Assembly: GCA_949358305.1 (NCBI GenBank)
Contig: OX442314.1
Location: 55,747,369-55,811,368 of the forward strand
From: Strigamia acuminata
Lineage: Eukaryota; Arthropoda; Chilopoda; Geophilomorpha; Linotaeniidae
Direction of reading: 5' to 3'
Length of the DNA: 64,000 bases
Position 1 is the first letter of the stretch. The number at the start of each line of letters is the position of its first letter. Position numbers and translations under genes: made by a program. A model generated the notes under the pieces. The model ran no database searches. It was not told where the DNA came from and saw only the letters and a list, made by a program, of their open reading frames with translations. Shown one piece after another: positions 1-9,270 of this stretch.

Positions 1-1
1 G

Positions 2-892
2 GACATTAAATATGCACTAAGCATATTCACTGACATCCACAATAGGTGGGATGAATACTTGAGGGAGATCGCGTTCAGCATACGAACAACAGTCTCGAGG
101 ACGAGAGATTTTTCTCCGGCCTACCTCAACTTCGCCCGAGAGCTACGAGTGCCTTGGGACCCACGAGTGGCAGAGTCGGTAAATGTGGTGGACCCAGAGA
201 AACCACATGAGTATGTATATAAATTGGAGCAAACAATTTCGAGCACATACAAACATATGATGGCGCACATTTTTAACATGCGCGACCGCATTTTACAAGA
301 TAAAAGCGGTGGAAAATTTGTGAATTTCGAGAACAATGATTTAGTGTGGAAGGACACACACATCCTCTCAAATGCAGCGAGAGGAATCACCGCCAGCTTG
401 GCCGACAAGAGAGATGGTCCGTATGTGATCATCGGCAAGCATGGCGGTAACGCGTATAAATTACGCAAGCTCGAGGACAACACCGAGCATAAGTCGATAC
501 AAGTACGAGAGTTAACTCCGTACATTCCGGAATTCCCGCAAGAAATGTGGGCCAAAGGCCAAGTCAAGTCTAAAACTGACGGCCAAATCGTCGATATGTT
601 CGCTGGCGAGTCGGAAAAAGCACCGCCAAGTGACAACGAGGAGTATTTCGACGCCCCTTCACCTCCGGTAAACGAGATAGTTGAATCCGTTCCGGATCCA
701 ATTTTGGTCGGGGGGGAAACAGGAGAAACTCCTGAAACAAACACAAAAAACACGGATAAAAAAGAAAACAATAATGAGGAGGTACAGACACAAAAAACAA
801 CAAAAAATATCGTACCTGCCTCGATCCGTAACCTGCGACCAAAAAGAGATAATCCGTTCATAAAAGGCGGAAAGGTCGTAGGAAAGAAGTAA
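2..892 (+). CDS. Ty3/gypsy pol polyprotein, integrase C-terminal part (partial)
   Basis: Open from the window edge (frame starting at base 2) to TAA at 890-892. The N-terminal part (DIKYALSIFTDIHNRWDEYL, then FSPAYLNFARELRVP) is the end of the integrase catalytic core as found in invertebrate gypsy elements. Around base 400 follows the small beta-barrel C-terminal domain (GPYVIIGKHGGNAYKLRKL), then an acidic, lysine-rich tail without a recognised motif. The catalytic D, D and E residues lie upstream of the window. The product would integrate the element's cDNA into the host genome. The reading frame is undamaged in the visible part. There is no chromodomain signature in the tail. An internal TTG near 59 is not a credible start because the frame is open upstream. 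Confidence 0.85.
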   Translation, partial: DIKYALSIFTDIHNRWDEYLREIAFSIRTTVSRTRDFSPAYLNFARELRVPWDPRVAESVNVVDPEKPHEYVYKLEQTISSTYKHMMAHIFNMRDRILQDKSGGKFVNFENNDLVWKDTHILSNAARGITASLADKRDGPYVIIGKHGGNAYKLRKLEDNTEHKSIQVRELTPYIPEFPQEMWAKGQVKSKTDGQIVDMFAGESEKAPPSDNEEYFDAPSPPVNEIVESVPDPILVGGETGETPETNTKNTDKKENNNEEVQTQKTTKNIVPASIRNLRPKRDNPFIKGGKVVGKK

Positions 893-1368
893 AATAAATT
901 ACGAGTCGATGGCGGCACTAAAAATAAATGTAATCGACCGATAGTGCAAGCCATCACGTCGCAGAAAATTTCGCTAAGTCCAACAAAGCGGATATCGGTC
1001 GAATTCGCGTCACGAGATGGCGTGGAAACGCGGGACCCGTAGCAAAATTATCGGCACGGGTCGGATACCGCGTGCAAAAGACCCCGTAGCAGCAATCGCG
1101 CACGGGAGTGAGAACAAAGGAGACCCGTAGCGTAACATGCGCACGGGTAGGTGCGCACTAGTCTCAAACACCCGGGTTCTGGAGTATTTTACCCAGAATC
1201 CATCGCGATTACCTCGTGTTCACACAGACTTCCGCTTTTCACAGCTGATCGCTGCATTCGTGCGTGATCCTCGTTTTTAACGTTTTACCGAGTTTTTCAC
1301 CGAGTTTTTGAGATAGTTTTATCATCCTTTTTAAATCGTGATTGAGATTTTTGTGCGCGCTCCTCGCC
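893..1368 (+). other. Pol to ORF3 spacer
   Basis: No ORF with recognisable protein similarity on either strand. The stretch holds three small inverted repeats (separate entry) and then T-rich sequence leading to a well-placed ATG at 1369. Confidence 0.5.
1034..1148 (+). repeat. Three consecutive ACCCGT/ACGGGT stem-loops
   Basis: Arms 1034-1040 (GACCCGT) and 1056-1062 (ACGGGTC), 1083-1087 and 1102-1106 (CCCGT/ACGGG), and 1123-1128 and 1143-1148 (ACCCGT/ACGGGT) form three hairpins spaced 45-50 nt apart. Each starts with the same CCCGTAGC block. The stems are kept while the loops (14-15 nt) differ, which suggests an RNA structure in the subgenomic leader, but function is inference. Confidence 0.6.
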
Positions 1369-1458
1369 ATGGACGAGGAAGAGAACGACGTGCTGGCCAT
1401 CGAGCACGAGGACGAGGAAAACTGGGACCGCGATGTAAACCAAGTCCAACCCGATCAG
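1369..1458 (+). CDS. Predicted short acidic leader exon of Gypsy-A ORF3
   Basis: ATG at 1369 sits in a good Kozak context (gccATGg) and opens a short acidic reading frame, MDEEENDVLA onwards. Left unspliced it stops at 1480-1482 after 37 codons. At 1458/1459 there is a donor-like CAG|GTAGAA after a complete codon (phase 0). The best acceptor downstream, a pyrimidine-rich run ending CCTTCCAG at 2310, is also phase 0 and directly precedes the ATG of the large ORF3. Splicing would add 30 acidic residues to its N-terminus. This is a splice-site and frame argument only; RNA evidence is needed. Confidence 0.45.
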
Positions 1459-2310
1459 GTAGAAGTCGGCATCGGCACATGAGAATTATTTCCGTGCTGC
1501 TGAAAGAGAAACTTTGTTGACTAATACCTGACATGAGTGCTTTGCACTCGAAATAGTGTATAATTAATTATTAACCGCGATCGCTCACACGATCGTATTT
1601 TTTCCTTGTTAATTTGTTTTCGGGGTGCGAGCGCAGACTTCACGTCGCCTCGCGTCTCGAAAATTCCTCATGACTTGAGTCACGAGCGAGACAATGGGCT
1701 CGAGCCATAAATAATTTTATGACAAGGGGAGAATATTCTGTAAAAGAATATTTTTCTCCACAAGTAATTTGACGCATCAAATTGATGCAACTTAACATTC
1801 GTACGATGAATTTTTCGGTGTGTTGGATGAATTTAATTTGACTTTAACTTTTTTAAAAAAAAAAAATTAGACAAAGTCCGACTTCGGAATAATTCTTTAT
1901 TAGGTTTATTTATTTAATAAAATTTCGACAAGCACATTTATTGTGCAATTTTAGTAATAATTTACACCCGACGAATTCTTTTTACGAATGACTGATAATT
2001 ATTAATTTAATTATTAGTAATGTTCTAATTAACGTTAGAATTAATTTAAAGTAAAAATCTGATGATAAAAATCCGGATTAAAGGCTCGATTCCGTCTCGC
2101 TGTGCGTTTTGGACATGAGACAGATTTTTCACGTGATGACTTCTCTTTTTCTATCCGACGAGGGACAATTCGTCCTACGTTTGCACCGATAGACAGGAAT
2201 CGGTCTCGACGGACGGCTGCACGTATCGGCAACGTCCCTCGAAACCAACCATTTATCTACGTATTTAAATATTAACTTTTTATTAATTGTTTATTTCTCC
2301 ATCCTTCCAG
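1459..2310 (+). other. Predicted 852-nt intron in Gypsy-A
   Basis: GT at 1459 (CAG|GTAGAAGT) and AG at 2309-2310 after TTTCTCCATCCTTCCAG. The interior is AT-rich with stops in all frames and no recognisable coding sequence, which fits an intron that brings ORF3 close to an upstream initiation site. Confidence 0.45.
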
Positions 2311-5076
2311 ATGGCACTACGTAAAACATGGGGACCATTAGACCCCGCTTGCATCACTCGTGGCGGGATATTTCGAGGCGCGCTGCCCGAATTTTACCGA
2401 CGATGTTTCGGCGAGGACGCCGACCCTTGGCGCCTGCGAATACTACATTCCCGATGCATCGCCCGACGTTGGGTACGAGACTGTACGCTCCTGGATACGT
2501 TCCCGGAGGGAATGCGCGAAGGCATCGCCACAGAGTTAGCTCGTGACGATGACCCGAAATCGCCAATTTTCCACCCCGGATTGTCAAGTCAGTACACTGG
2601 CAACCCGGCGGAGGAACACGTGCTGCATGCGTGGCGAGCAGCCGAGACAGAAGAGGCCCGTGAGGCCATCTATCAGCATTATAGACAACAGCTGGTGGAT
2701 ACCGCTACGGCAGTGGCCGAGCGCATCCTCCAAAACGAGGGGATGACCGCGGATGATATTCATCTGTGGTTTGAGAGGCTGCGATTGGGAGAGAGTACGC
2801 CCCAGTGGAGACCTCGGATGGGAATTTTAACATCCCAAGCCGAGATGTGGCAGCTCCACTACCTGGGGATTTTGGGGCCCAAGAGCAGCTACCCGCGGAA
2901 GCGCAAGCGCTCCAAAGGCGCCGGGGACAGCCAGTCGCGTTCCCCGGCGACAACCAAGAAGCAGCGTGTCGCTCAAAACACGACTGAAGGCAACGAAGCT
3001 GGGCCATCCACCAGTACGGTGCGTGACCCTTCGCAGTATTCCCGACCGCGAATTTTCATAAACCGTCAGATTAAAGACGGTAAGGAGTGCAAGGAGGTTT
3101 GGATGTCTGGTGACGAAGAGCGAGTCTCTCGTCCCAGCACTTCTAGACGTCCGCTGACTCATCGCGAGCAGCGGAAAAAAGATCGCAAAGAGCGATACTT
3201 CGCGAGGTGCGAAGCTCGGGGCCGTCCCATCCCCGAACCCGCCTACGCCTCCAAGAGAGCGGGTCGACGAGGTGGTAGCCAGTCAGGTGAGCGAAACGTC
3301 CCAGCGGCAGATACGCGGGACCTTCGCGAGATTCTGACTCAGATGAAGCGGACGAAACTGACACGTTTCGATCCCGCGATGAAACACGCCAGGAAGATGG
3401 GTGTTGTCACCGACGGGAAGGTGACCCCACACGAGGTGGCAAGGTGGCTCGCAGACTACATAAATTCGCGACCACGACCCGATGGCACGCCAACCGCCAT
3501 CGTGCAGCCTTCGGGCTCCGGACAACATCTCCCGGCGCCCCAAGTCGCAATGACTGGGGTGCAGACGACGGAGACGCCACCACCGCCGACGCAGCCAACA
3601 CCACCGCTGCCGACGCCAACGCTGCCGACCAAGACGCAGCCGCCTCCGAACCTGCCGCCGCCGTCGTTGTTGAATTCGAGCGATCCGCCGGATTTACCCA
3701 CCGACCGCTCAGTCCCTCTCCCCGTTGGACAGAGCATTGTGCAGGAATGTCGAGCCAATTTGACCGGCATTTACAGGCCGAGCCGACCCCGACCCGGTTC
3801 CTCGGCCCTGTTCTTCGAGAGGCGAGACGAAGAAGCGCGACTCGCGAGAGAAGCCGCCAATCCGACTATCTCCGAGCTCTCAGCGTTTCGCTTCGTGATG
3901 GAAGACCCAAGAGTCTCCGCGCCCGCCTTGCGAGGTGTGGATCAGGCCCAGCGATATTTCATCGAATGGGCAACGGCGATGATGAGTAAGCTCTCGTGTG
4001 CCTTCACTGCGGATTCGGAGCGATCGAATCCAGTGAATCGTCGCAGCCTACAGCTATCATTGACCAAGGTCATGATGCAGCTGCTAACCCCAGCACTCTT
4101 CGGAGAAGGGCGTCAGGCGATGGCCGCATGGTCTGTCGTGGACAGAGAGGGTGTACAGGTTCCCCGTGCACTCCTCGCAGAGTGGAGCTCCATTCTGCCC
4201 GACCCTGTGTTGACTCGGTACGAGCTAACCAGGGATGTGGTAAACCCCGAATTCGAGGGGTACAAGTTGCGAAGCACGGCGTTTCGTTATACCTCCGCCA
4301 CCTGGACAGCGGCGCCTACCCAACAACTGCGCGCCTTGACCATCCAGACGGAAGAATCGGCAGAGGATGTAGAAATGGTGATCTCGCCGACGAGCGGAGT
4401 TCCGATTCCGCCACCGATGCCTGCGGAGATATCCCCGCAAGGACCCGCCCTGTTCGAAGTGGCGGGTAAACCAAAGCGCTTGCTGTGCCGAACGCCACCC
4501 GTCAGGTCCGTCGAGCAAACGAAGCCGACACCGCCCGGGACCTCACCGGCCCGAGCGGCGACAACGACGCAAGCCGCTATTCCCGCGGCCACCCAGAAGC
4601 CGAAGCCGGCACCGCCTCCGCCAGACTATTACGGGCGAATCATCGAAGAGTTTCCCCATCTCTCGATGACGACGGCGACCAGGAGGTTTATCCTCGCGCA
4701 GCGGGACAAAGGCAAATCAGTCTTCATCTGGCTTCACAACCAGATCCGGAAGACTAGAGACCTCATCTTCCACCAGAGGTTGCTGAGAGCCCACCGTGTG
4801 CCAGTGACGCCAGCGGAAGCCAATGCCATCCGGCATACGAACACCGGCTTCTCCGCCTACATCCCGAGCGTTTGGTTACACGAGAGGACGCGTGCCCCGC
4901 ATGAGCCAGTTGACGGCCATGCATTATGCTTCATTACGGAGCATGAGGACCCCCGAGATCGGTCCTCGGCGTTAGTAGGCGATCTACCCGCGCCACCCGG
5001 CACTCAACCGCCTGTCCCTGGAGTGAGTTACGCCCAGGTGACGGACTCAGTGTCGGGTCCCCCAGGAAAGAAGTGA
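2311..5076 (+). CDS. Gypsy-A third ORF, unknown function, 921 aa
   Basis: Long intact frame in the place where env would sit, between pol and the 3' LTR. The start is taken at 2311 (MALRKTWGPLD), directly after a strong splice acceptor; eight upstream in-frame codons are probably intron. Visible parts are: a folded-looking N-terminal region (residues 1-190, Trp/Arg-rich); a basic patch near 195 (PRKRKRSK) that looks like a nuclear localisation signal; a second Arg/Lys-rich stretch near 290-340; a Pro/Thr/Gln-rich linker around 400-490; a helical-looking region around 510-660; another Pro-rich linker; and a C-terminal block near 770-880. There is no signal peptide, no transmembrane segment, no CCHC knuckle, no protease and no fusion peptide, so it does not look like an envelope or an ordinary gag. 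GC content and codon use are richer than in the flanking sequence. I do not recognise the family. Confidence 0.7.
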   Translation: MALRKTWGPLDPACITRGGIFRGALPEFYRRCFGEDADPWRLRILHSRCIARRWVRDCTLLDTFPEGMREGIATELARDDDPKSPIFHPGLSSQYTGNPAEEHVLHAWRAAETEEAREAIYQHYRQQLVDTATAVAERILQNEGMTADDIHLWFERLRLGESTPQWRPRMGILTSQAEMWQLHYLGILGPKSSYPRKRKRSKGAGDSQSRSPATTKKQRVAQNTTEGNEAGPSTSTVRDPSQYSRPRIFINRQIKDGKECKEVWMSGDEERVSRPSTSRRPLTHREQRKKDRKERYFARCEARGRPIPEPAYASKRAGRRGGSQSGERNVPAADTRDLREILTQMKRTKLTRFDPAMKHARKMGVVTDGKVTPHEVARWLADYINSRPRPDGTPTAIVQPSGSGQHLPAPQVAMTGVQTTETPPPPTQPTPPLPTPTLPTKTQPPPNLPPPSLLNSSDPPDLPTDRSVPLPVGQSIVQECRANLTGIYRPSRPRPGSSALFFERRDEEARLAREAANPTISELSAFRFVMEDPRVSAPALRGVDQAQRYFIEWATAMMSKLSCAFTADSERSNPVNRRSLQLSLTKVMMQLLTPALFGEGRQAMAAWSVVDREGVQVPRALLAEWSSILPDPVLTRYELTRDVVNPEFEGYKLRSTAFRYTSATWTAAPTQQLRALTIQTEESAEDVEMVISPTSGVPIPPPMPAEISPQGPALFEVAGKPKRLLCRTPPVRSVEQTKPTPPGTSPARAATTTQAAIPAATQKPKPAPPPPDYYGRIIEEFPHLSMTTATRRFILAQRDKGKSVFIWLHNQIRKTRDLIFHQRLLRAHRVPVTPAEANAIRHTNTGFSAYIPSVWLHERTRAPHEPVDGHALCFITEHEDPRDRSSALVGDLPAPPGTQPPVPGVSYAQVTDSVSGPPGKK

Positions 5077-5101
5077 TCGCTCAGCCCCACGGTCTGAGCT
5101 C

Positions 5102-5112
5102 GGAGGGGGAAG
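5102..5112 (+). promoter_or_regulatory. Polypurine tract of Gypsy-A
   Basis: GGAGGGGGAAG runs directly into the LTR start TGTTGTGACC. This is the usual position of the plus-strand primer site. Confidence 0.7.
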
Positions 5113-6129
5113 TGTTGTGACCCGACTGGACCGGGGTCAACGAAGAGTTTCTCTCGTGACCTCGTTTCGGGTGTAAGGGGAGCCGCAAGCGCGTCTCCCT
5201 TCCCTCAGTGCATTGACATCTAGTCAATGGACAGGCGTCTGCCCTGAGGGAGTGGGGATGGCTCGTCCACCCCACCATTGGGTGATTCCGGTCACCTGTC
5301 AACCTCGCTTTGTGCAAAGGAATGTGCCTTGCACTGAGCGGGCAGAACCAACACAACCATCAAACGAGAAACACACGTAAACCCGTCGTCCTACAAGATC
5401 AGGCCCAAGTAAAATATACTGGGATTGACCAAGGACAAAGGACAATTTACCGTGAGTACGTTTGGTCAGTGTCAAACTCCGCAGAGTAACCTGCGAGATA
5501 AGATTACCACACTATTTTAGCACACCAGCTAGAAATAGTAAAAACCACTCCAGTTTAGCGAGTTGTGCAGACAAACGGTCGCACAAGCCTAAACTGCAGT
5601 TAAACCACGACGAGCGTTCCCGCCGCTGTGTGATCGCCGGGAGCCAGAAGAGTCCGCCGCTGTGTGATCGCCGGACACCACACAAAAACCTAGACAACAG
5701 CCCGAAGTAAGCCTTTTAACTAAGCATTCACTCGCGCCCGACCAGCGTGAGCCCGAAGGACCAGCCAGAGACGAACCGAGGACGCCATATTGCCACGCCG
5801 GCCCAAGACGACATCGCGTTGCCACAACGACGACGCCATCTTGGACGCGAACGAAACAACAGACGACCTCGCCGATTCCAGCCAGCTTTCATCATACCTT
5901 TACATTTCCATTTCCCTTCACCCATTCCGATTTACCTTTTACCTACCTTTCATATATATATATAAGATATATCTGTATATTGTCCCACAGAATAAATCTA
6001 TATTATATTTTACCTTTTATATCTGTGTAATCATTTCTTTGGGTAAACCGCTTGAGACAAAGCGGTAGTGAGTTAGTCGAATTAAGTAATCAACCCACGA
6101 GTTAGCGACGGTTAGAGTTGAGCGCGACA
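5113..6129 (+). repeat. 3' LTR of Gypsy-A
   Basis: Starts TGTTGTGACCC after the polypurine tract. It contains a TATA-like run (5951-5965) and AATAAA at 5991. A 21-bp block (ccgccgctgtgtgatcgccgg) is directly repeated near 5620 and 5655. The end near 6129 (gcgcgaca) partly mirrors the LTR start; without the second LTR the exact end is uncertain. Confidence 0.6.
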
Positions 6130-6200
6130 AACTCCAAAACGCTATCGAGATTGCCATCCAAGGAAATCAGTTGAGCCAATTCAAGCGCACGTTTCTTCTT

Positions 6201-6700
6201 TTTCAAGATTGTGTGGCTACCATTAAATTTAACGATTTAGATCGCACACATTGTGGAAGTTCAATTGTTTCCATTAATAATATCAATGACACAAGTTGTT
6301 ATGCAGTGTGACTAAATTCAATAAGAATATGGTCTTAATTATTGCACCGTCCATGACCATTTGCCTTTTGTTTTGGTCGTTTTGTGGTTTTGTTACAGAT
6401 TGGAAATGAAAGTGTGGTTGTATTCGGTACGGCGTGCAACTGTTTTACAACAAGCAAGAAGCTCATACTGGAAAGTGTACAGTGCTTTTATTTCATATGC
6501 TAGCGAAGATGAAGATTGGGTGGTCGATGAATTGCTACCCCGGTTTTAGAAGACTACAAACTGTGCATTCATCAAAGAGATTTTCAACCTGGTGAATACA
6601 TTGCCTAAATAAGTGCAGTGGAAAATAGTTGCAGAACCGTCATCATTTAACTTGTAACCCATGTGGATGAATGAGTGTGTCCGGCGCAATTCTTAGAAGT
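6201..6700 (+). pseudogene. Toll receptor fragment: juxtamembrane cysteines, TM and N-terminal half of TIR
   Basis: Translated in pieces, the region reads as a Toll receptor. Frame of 6204: a C-terminal LRR-flank piece (QDCVATIKFNDLDRTHC, then SCYAV) that stops at 6309. Frame of 6361: a hydrophobic TM end and juxtamembrane segment (FCYRLEMKVWLYS), then TIR box 1 (AFISYASEDEDWVVDELLP), stopping at 6547. Frame of 6549: the next TIR strands (DYKLCIHQRDFQPGEYIA), a stop, then ISAVENSCRTVII and another stop. So at least two frameshifts and three or more stops break it, and the C-terminal half of TIR is not recognisable. Toll receptors signal in innate immunity and development through the TIR domain; this copy cannot. 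It lies about 70 bp from the Gypsy-A LTR, which may have inserted into the gene or into the old pseudogene. Confidence 0.8.
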
Positions 6701-6829
6701 GGGCAACTAAAAAGACATGGCTTAAAAAACATTAAGCAAAGCATTCAGAACTGTTAAATTCAAATGGTTGATTTTTGCTGTTATTTTGTGTATTTCAGTT
6801 TGGATATTTAAAATAACACACCATACGTA

Positions 6830-7048
6830 GGGCTGTGTTCTATTCCGCGTGGGCCTAATCCGCGGGTCCCTATGGCTTACGGTCCCCCATCCGCGCTCCC
6901 CCATCCGCGGGTCCCTTTTCCGCGTGGTACCGGGTGGACGGTCCCTTATCCGCGTCGGGCATAATCCGCGTGGATTTAAATAAATTTAACAATCGGTGGT
7001 GTTGTATTTGTTTAGTATTTATTTCCGCACGGTTTCTCATCCGCGCAG
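6830..7048. repeat. Left TIR plus CCGCG subterminal repeats of the MULE
   Basis: About nine copies of an ATCCGCG/ATTCCGCG core at irregular short spacing, extending inward from the TIR. The same motif is present in reverse at the other end, as expected for transposase-binding sites. Confidence 0.6.
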
Positions 7049-7202
7049 ATCAAACTAAAGGGCATTGTTTAAAATTGTCAAGTTAGTCTCACTTGTTGGT
7101 GTTTGCAGGTGTTTGTTGGTCTTTATTTGTTTGTTTGTTTATGCTTTTAAAGTTGAAAGAATTATATTTGGTTGTTTGTTTATGCTTTTAAAGTTGAAAG
7201 AA

Positions 7203-7844
7203 TTACAGGAAGAGCCTGGTTAGGTGGCTCCTTTTTGCGATTACGAACCGGCAAACATGACATTTGAGTTGCACTTCAATTTCAACTGCCTTTTTGGCAC
7301 ATGCTGCGCAGATCATGTGACCACACTTATAAGCTATGTTGCACTCATTAGTGCTACATAACTGACAAGTTATGCGACTGTGCTCCGTCGCCACAACCAA
7401 GTCATTGGCACCCCAGGTAAAAAATTCGGCAAGATCAATTGCCAGTGCGTGCACCTGAGGAGGTAAGGAGGCAATATGCTGCATCCGTTGCTGCTCCCTA
7501 ATCTCTTCCCACTCATCAGGTGTTACTGCAACCTCTTCATCTGCTTCCTGTGTTGTGGCAACCTCTTCATCTACTTCCTGTGTTGTGGCAACCTCGTCAT
7601 CTGGTGGCAGGACGACCTCCTCATCCAAATGCCGCACCGCAGCAGTTTGGTCAACAACAGTTATATTTCTTGCGGTGTTCCTAGTTGATCGCCGACGCTG
7701 AAGAGGTGGCTCGGCACTTGCCTCATCTGAACTGGCTGTGCGTCTTCTGCGTACACCTCGGCGATTCGCATTTGGCTGGACTACTTCAGGTGCAACTATA
7801 TCGGTCGGTTGCCGACGAGGGCGACCGCGTCCTCGACGTGCCAC
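7203..7844 (-). CDS. MULE C-terminal ORF: AT-hook, acidic repeats, RING finger
   Basis: Near its start lies an AT-hook (RRGRGRPRRQ). Then come an Arg/Ser-rich segment, an acidic repeat (DEEVATTQE, three imperfect copies) and, at the C-terminus, a C3HC4 RING: CQLC, C, GH, C, C, then CHVC, with the short spacing of IAP-type RINGs. RING fingers of this type usually act as E3 ubiquitin ligases or dimerisation modules. The ORF has no good ATG at its 5' end and its frame opens just after a TAA, which suggests it was the C-terminal part of the transposase ORF now joined out of frame to the N-terminal piece. A separate protein is also possible. Confidence 0.55.
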   Translation of the reverse strand: MARRGRGRPRRQPTDIVAPEVVQPNANRRGVRRRRTASSDEASAEPPLQRRRSTRNTARNITVVDQTAAVRHLDEEVVLPPDDEVATTQEVDEEVATTQEADEEVAVTPDEWEEIREQQRMQHIASLPPQVHALAIDLAEFFTWGANDLVVATEHSRITCQLCSTNECNIAYKCGHMICAACAKKAVEIEVQLKCHVCRFVIAKRSHLTRLFL

Positions 7845-8464
7845 AAGAGGAGCCGCACAACCTTAAAAGTTGCATCAGCATGGAACTCGGTGCTTTTGGC
7901 CAGCAATTCTGTGCATAACTCTCGATTCATAAAAACAGTGGAAACCGATCCGTCTTCACCCACCAAAGTGCAGTCATATAGAAAAGAAAGCCGGTCATCT
8001 ACAGTGACTGCCTTCTGTGATTCAAAGAAGGCATAAAAGCTGTTAAGCGTATCTAGTTTCGGTATGTCTTTCCTGCAATGCCGGCTAACTATTGATTTAA
8101 ACGATTTAAAGGGACGTTCTAACGCCACGTCAGGATATTTGATGCATAATTTGTTGTACTCGGGTTTTCGAGGTGCGGAAGGGTTCAGTCTTCGACAATT
8201 CTGTACAAGTTCATACGTAAATAGCTTCACATTCACATTGAGCGGTGTAGTGCCGTGCATATGCGGCGCACATAATTCGAAGCTGCGGCTAGCTAAATTC
8301 AGCCTGCCTCTGCCGTGGCAGTTTGGCAGAATGCATCGCATGCACATAATGTTGGGGTCTGCAGCTTCCGGTCTGTCCTCACGATAAATAAACTTGGCAG
8401 CATCATACCACTGCTTACTTTCCACTTTAGAAAAAATAGGTAACTTTGTTAAAGTAGAAGTCAT
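7796..8464 (-). pseudogene. MULE transposase N-terminal part (FLYWCH-like finger), truncated
   Basis: The start is placed at 8464 (MTSTLTKLPIFSK), 34 codons inside the maximal ORF, because the upstream stretch is an unlikely hydrophobic leader. Residues about 25-85 form a FLYWCH-like zinc finger (CMRC, NCHGRGRL, CAPHMHG). The protein reaches the first catalytic strand of the transposase (FHADATFKVV, with the first Asp of the DDE triad) and then leaves the family: the following 19 residues are a different frame of the RING ORF. The catalytic core is therefore deleted at about 7855. Confidence 0.7.
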
Positions 8465-8569
8465 CGTGTAAACGTATAAAGATATGAATATGAAAATAAA
8501 ACAGAGCCCAAGCTGTTTATATACTGCCAATACAACAACGTCGCGTTGACGTATCTCGTAACGCAATCG

Positions 8570-8776
8570 GGACGTGGCGGATAGGGAACCCCGCGGATTG
8601 GGTACAGCCGTGGAAAAGGAACCGCGCGGATTAGTAACCGATCCAGATATTATTATTTTATTAATTGTTTATTTAATTCGAAAAATAAACGCGGAATAGG
8701 GACAACGCCCATTCAAAACTAATTTGGCGCGGAATAACGACCCGCGGATCAGGCCCCCGCGGATTAGAGCCTGGCC
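8570..8776. repeat. Right TIR plus CGCGGAT subterminal repeats of the MULE
   Basis: Repeated CGCGGAT/CGCGGAA cores in the orientation opposite to the left end, ending at 8776 just before the 9-bp target duplication. Confidence 0.6.
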
Positions 8777-8948
8777 GCATACGGATATTGTCTAATTGTT
8801 TCCTCGTGCACAATTTACAAAAATAATATTTTACCTGTGCGACATATTGTCTTTTGCACATTTTTTTAAATTAAAAAATACAAGTTTACTTCCCTTTTGC
8901 CTGAAAAAAGGTCATTATATCGGAGAAAATATCAGTGGAGAAATTTAT

Positions 8949-9270
8949 TGCGGAGGAAGTGGTTATGGCGGAATATTTATAGCAGCAGAAATCACATATT
9001 TCCACTGCTATAAATCTTGTATCCGGTCAGCTATACACATTACTTATATTTCTCCTACTTCATTTTATTTTAATTTTTTTATTATTTGAAAACGTAATTT
9101 GAATTTGACAAATGATCTAAGGAAGTCATTTCTTTATATACATTCGTTCAAATTTTGGGCATCTTATCTTGAAAAATATGCTTTTAAAACTATGCGTCCA
9201 TCCCGATGCGATTTTCTAGTTCAATACATTTCAGTACAACAATGTGCAACTCAACTGGAGTTGGAATGTA
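8949..9270 (+). repeat. Dispersed repeat, copy A
   Basis: About 320 bp nearly parallel to copy B at 10060-10347 (plus 16894-16916). Both contain gcggaggaagt, ggcggaatatttatagcag and an internal hairpin (ATTTATAGCAG...CTGCTATAAAT). A probable MITE family; no coding content. Confidence 0.6.

Larger units (their letters stand above)
1..6129 (+). mobile_element. Gypsy-A: 3' part of a Ty3/gypsy element with a third ORF
   Basis: The element runs off the left edge of the window. In order it shows the integrase C-terminus (2-892), a non-coding spacer with three hairpins, a short acidic exon, a predicted intron, a 921-aa third ORF (2311-5076), a polypurine tract (5102-5112) and one LTR from 5113. The 5' LTR, gag, protease, RT and the target duplication are outside the window or not visible, so the right boundary (about 6129) is a judgement from the TG...CA rule and a partial inverted match to the LTR start. 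Confidence 0.75.
6830..8776 (-). mobile_element. Internally deleted Mutator-like element (MULE)
   Basis: Imperfect terminal inverted repeats of about 45 bp (left GGGCTGTGTTCTATTCCGCG, right end reversed GGCCAGGCTCTAATCCGCG) are flanked by near-identical 9-bp duplications, CCATACGTA at 6821-6829 and GCATACGGA at 8777-8785 (7 of 9). A 9-bp duplication, a FLYWCH-like finger and a HADATFKVV-type transposase start all point to the MULE superfamily. The DDE catalytic core is missing, so the copy is non-autonomous. Confidence 0.7.

Noticed and set aside
121-957. 278-aa minus-strand ORF over the integrase fragment
   Set aside because: Shadow of the plus-strand integrase frame; no domain, biased composition.
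3444-4757. Several overlapping plus and minus ORFs of 90-180 aa within Gypsy-A ORF3
   Set aside because: They arise from the GC-rich codon pattern of the 921-aa frame and have no recognisable features.
2311-5076. Envelope glycoprotein by position
   Set aside because: No signal peptide, transmembrane anchor, furin-like site in context or cysteine pattern of an ectodomain.
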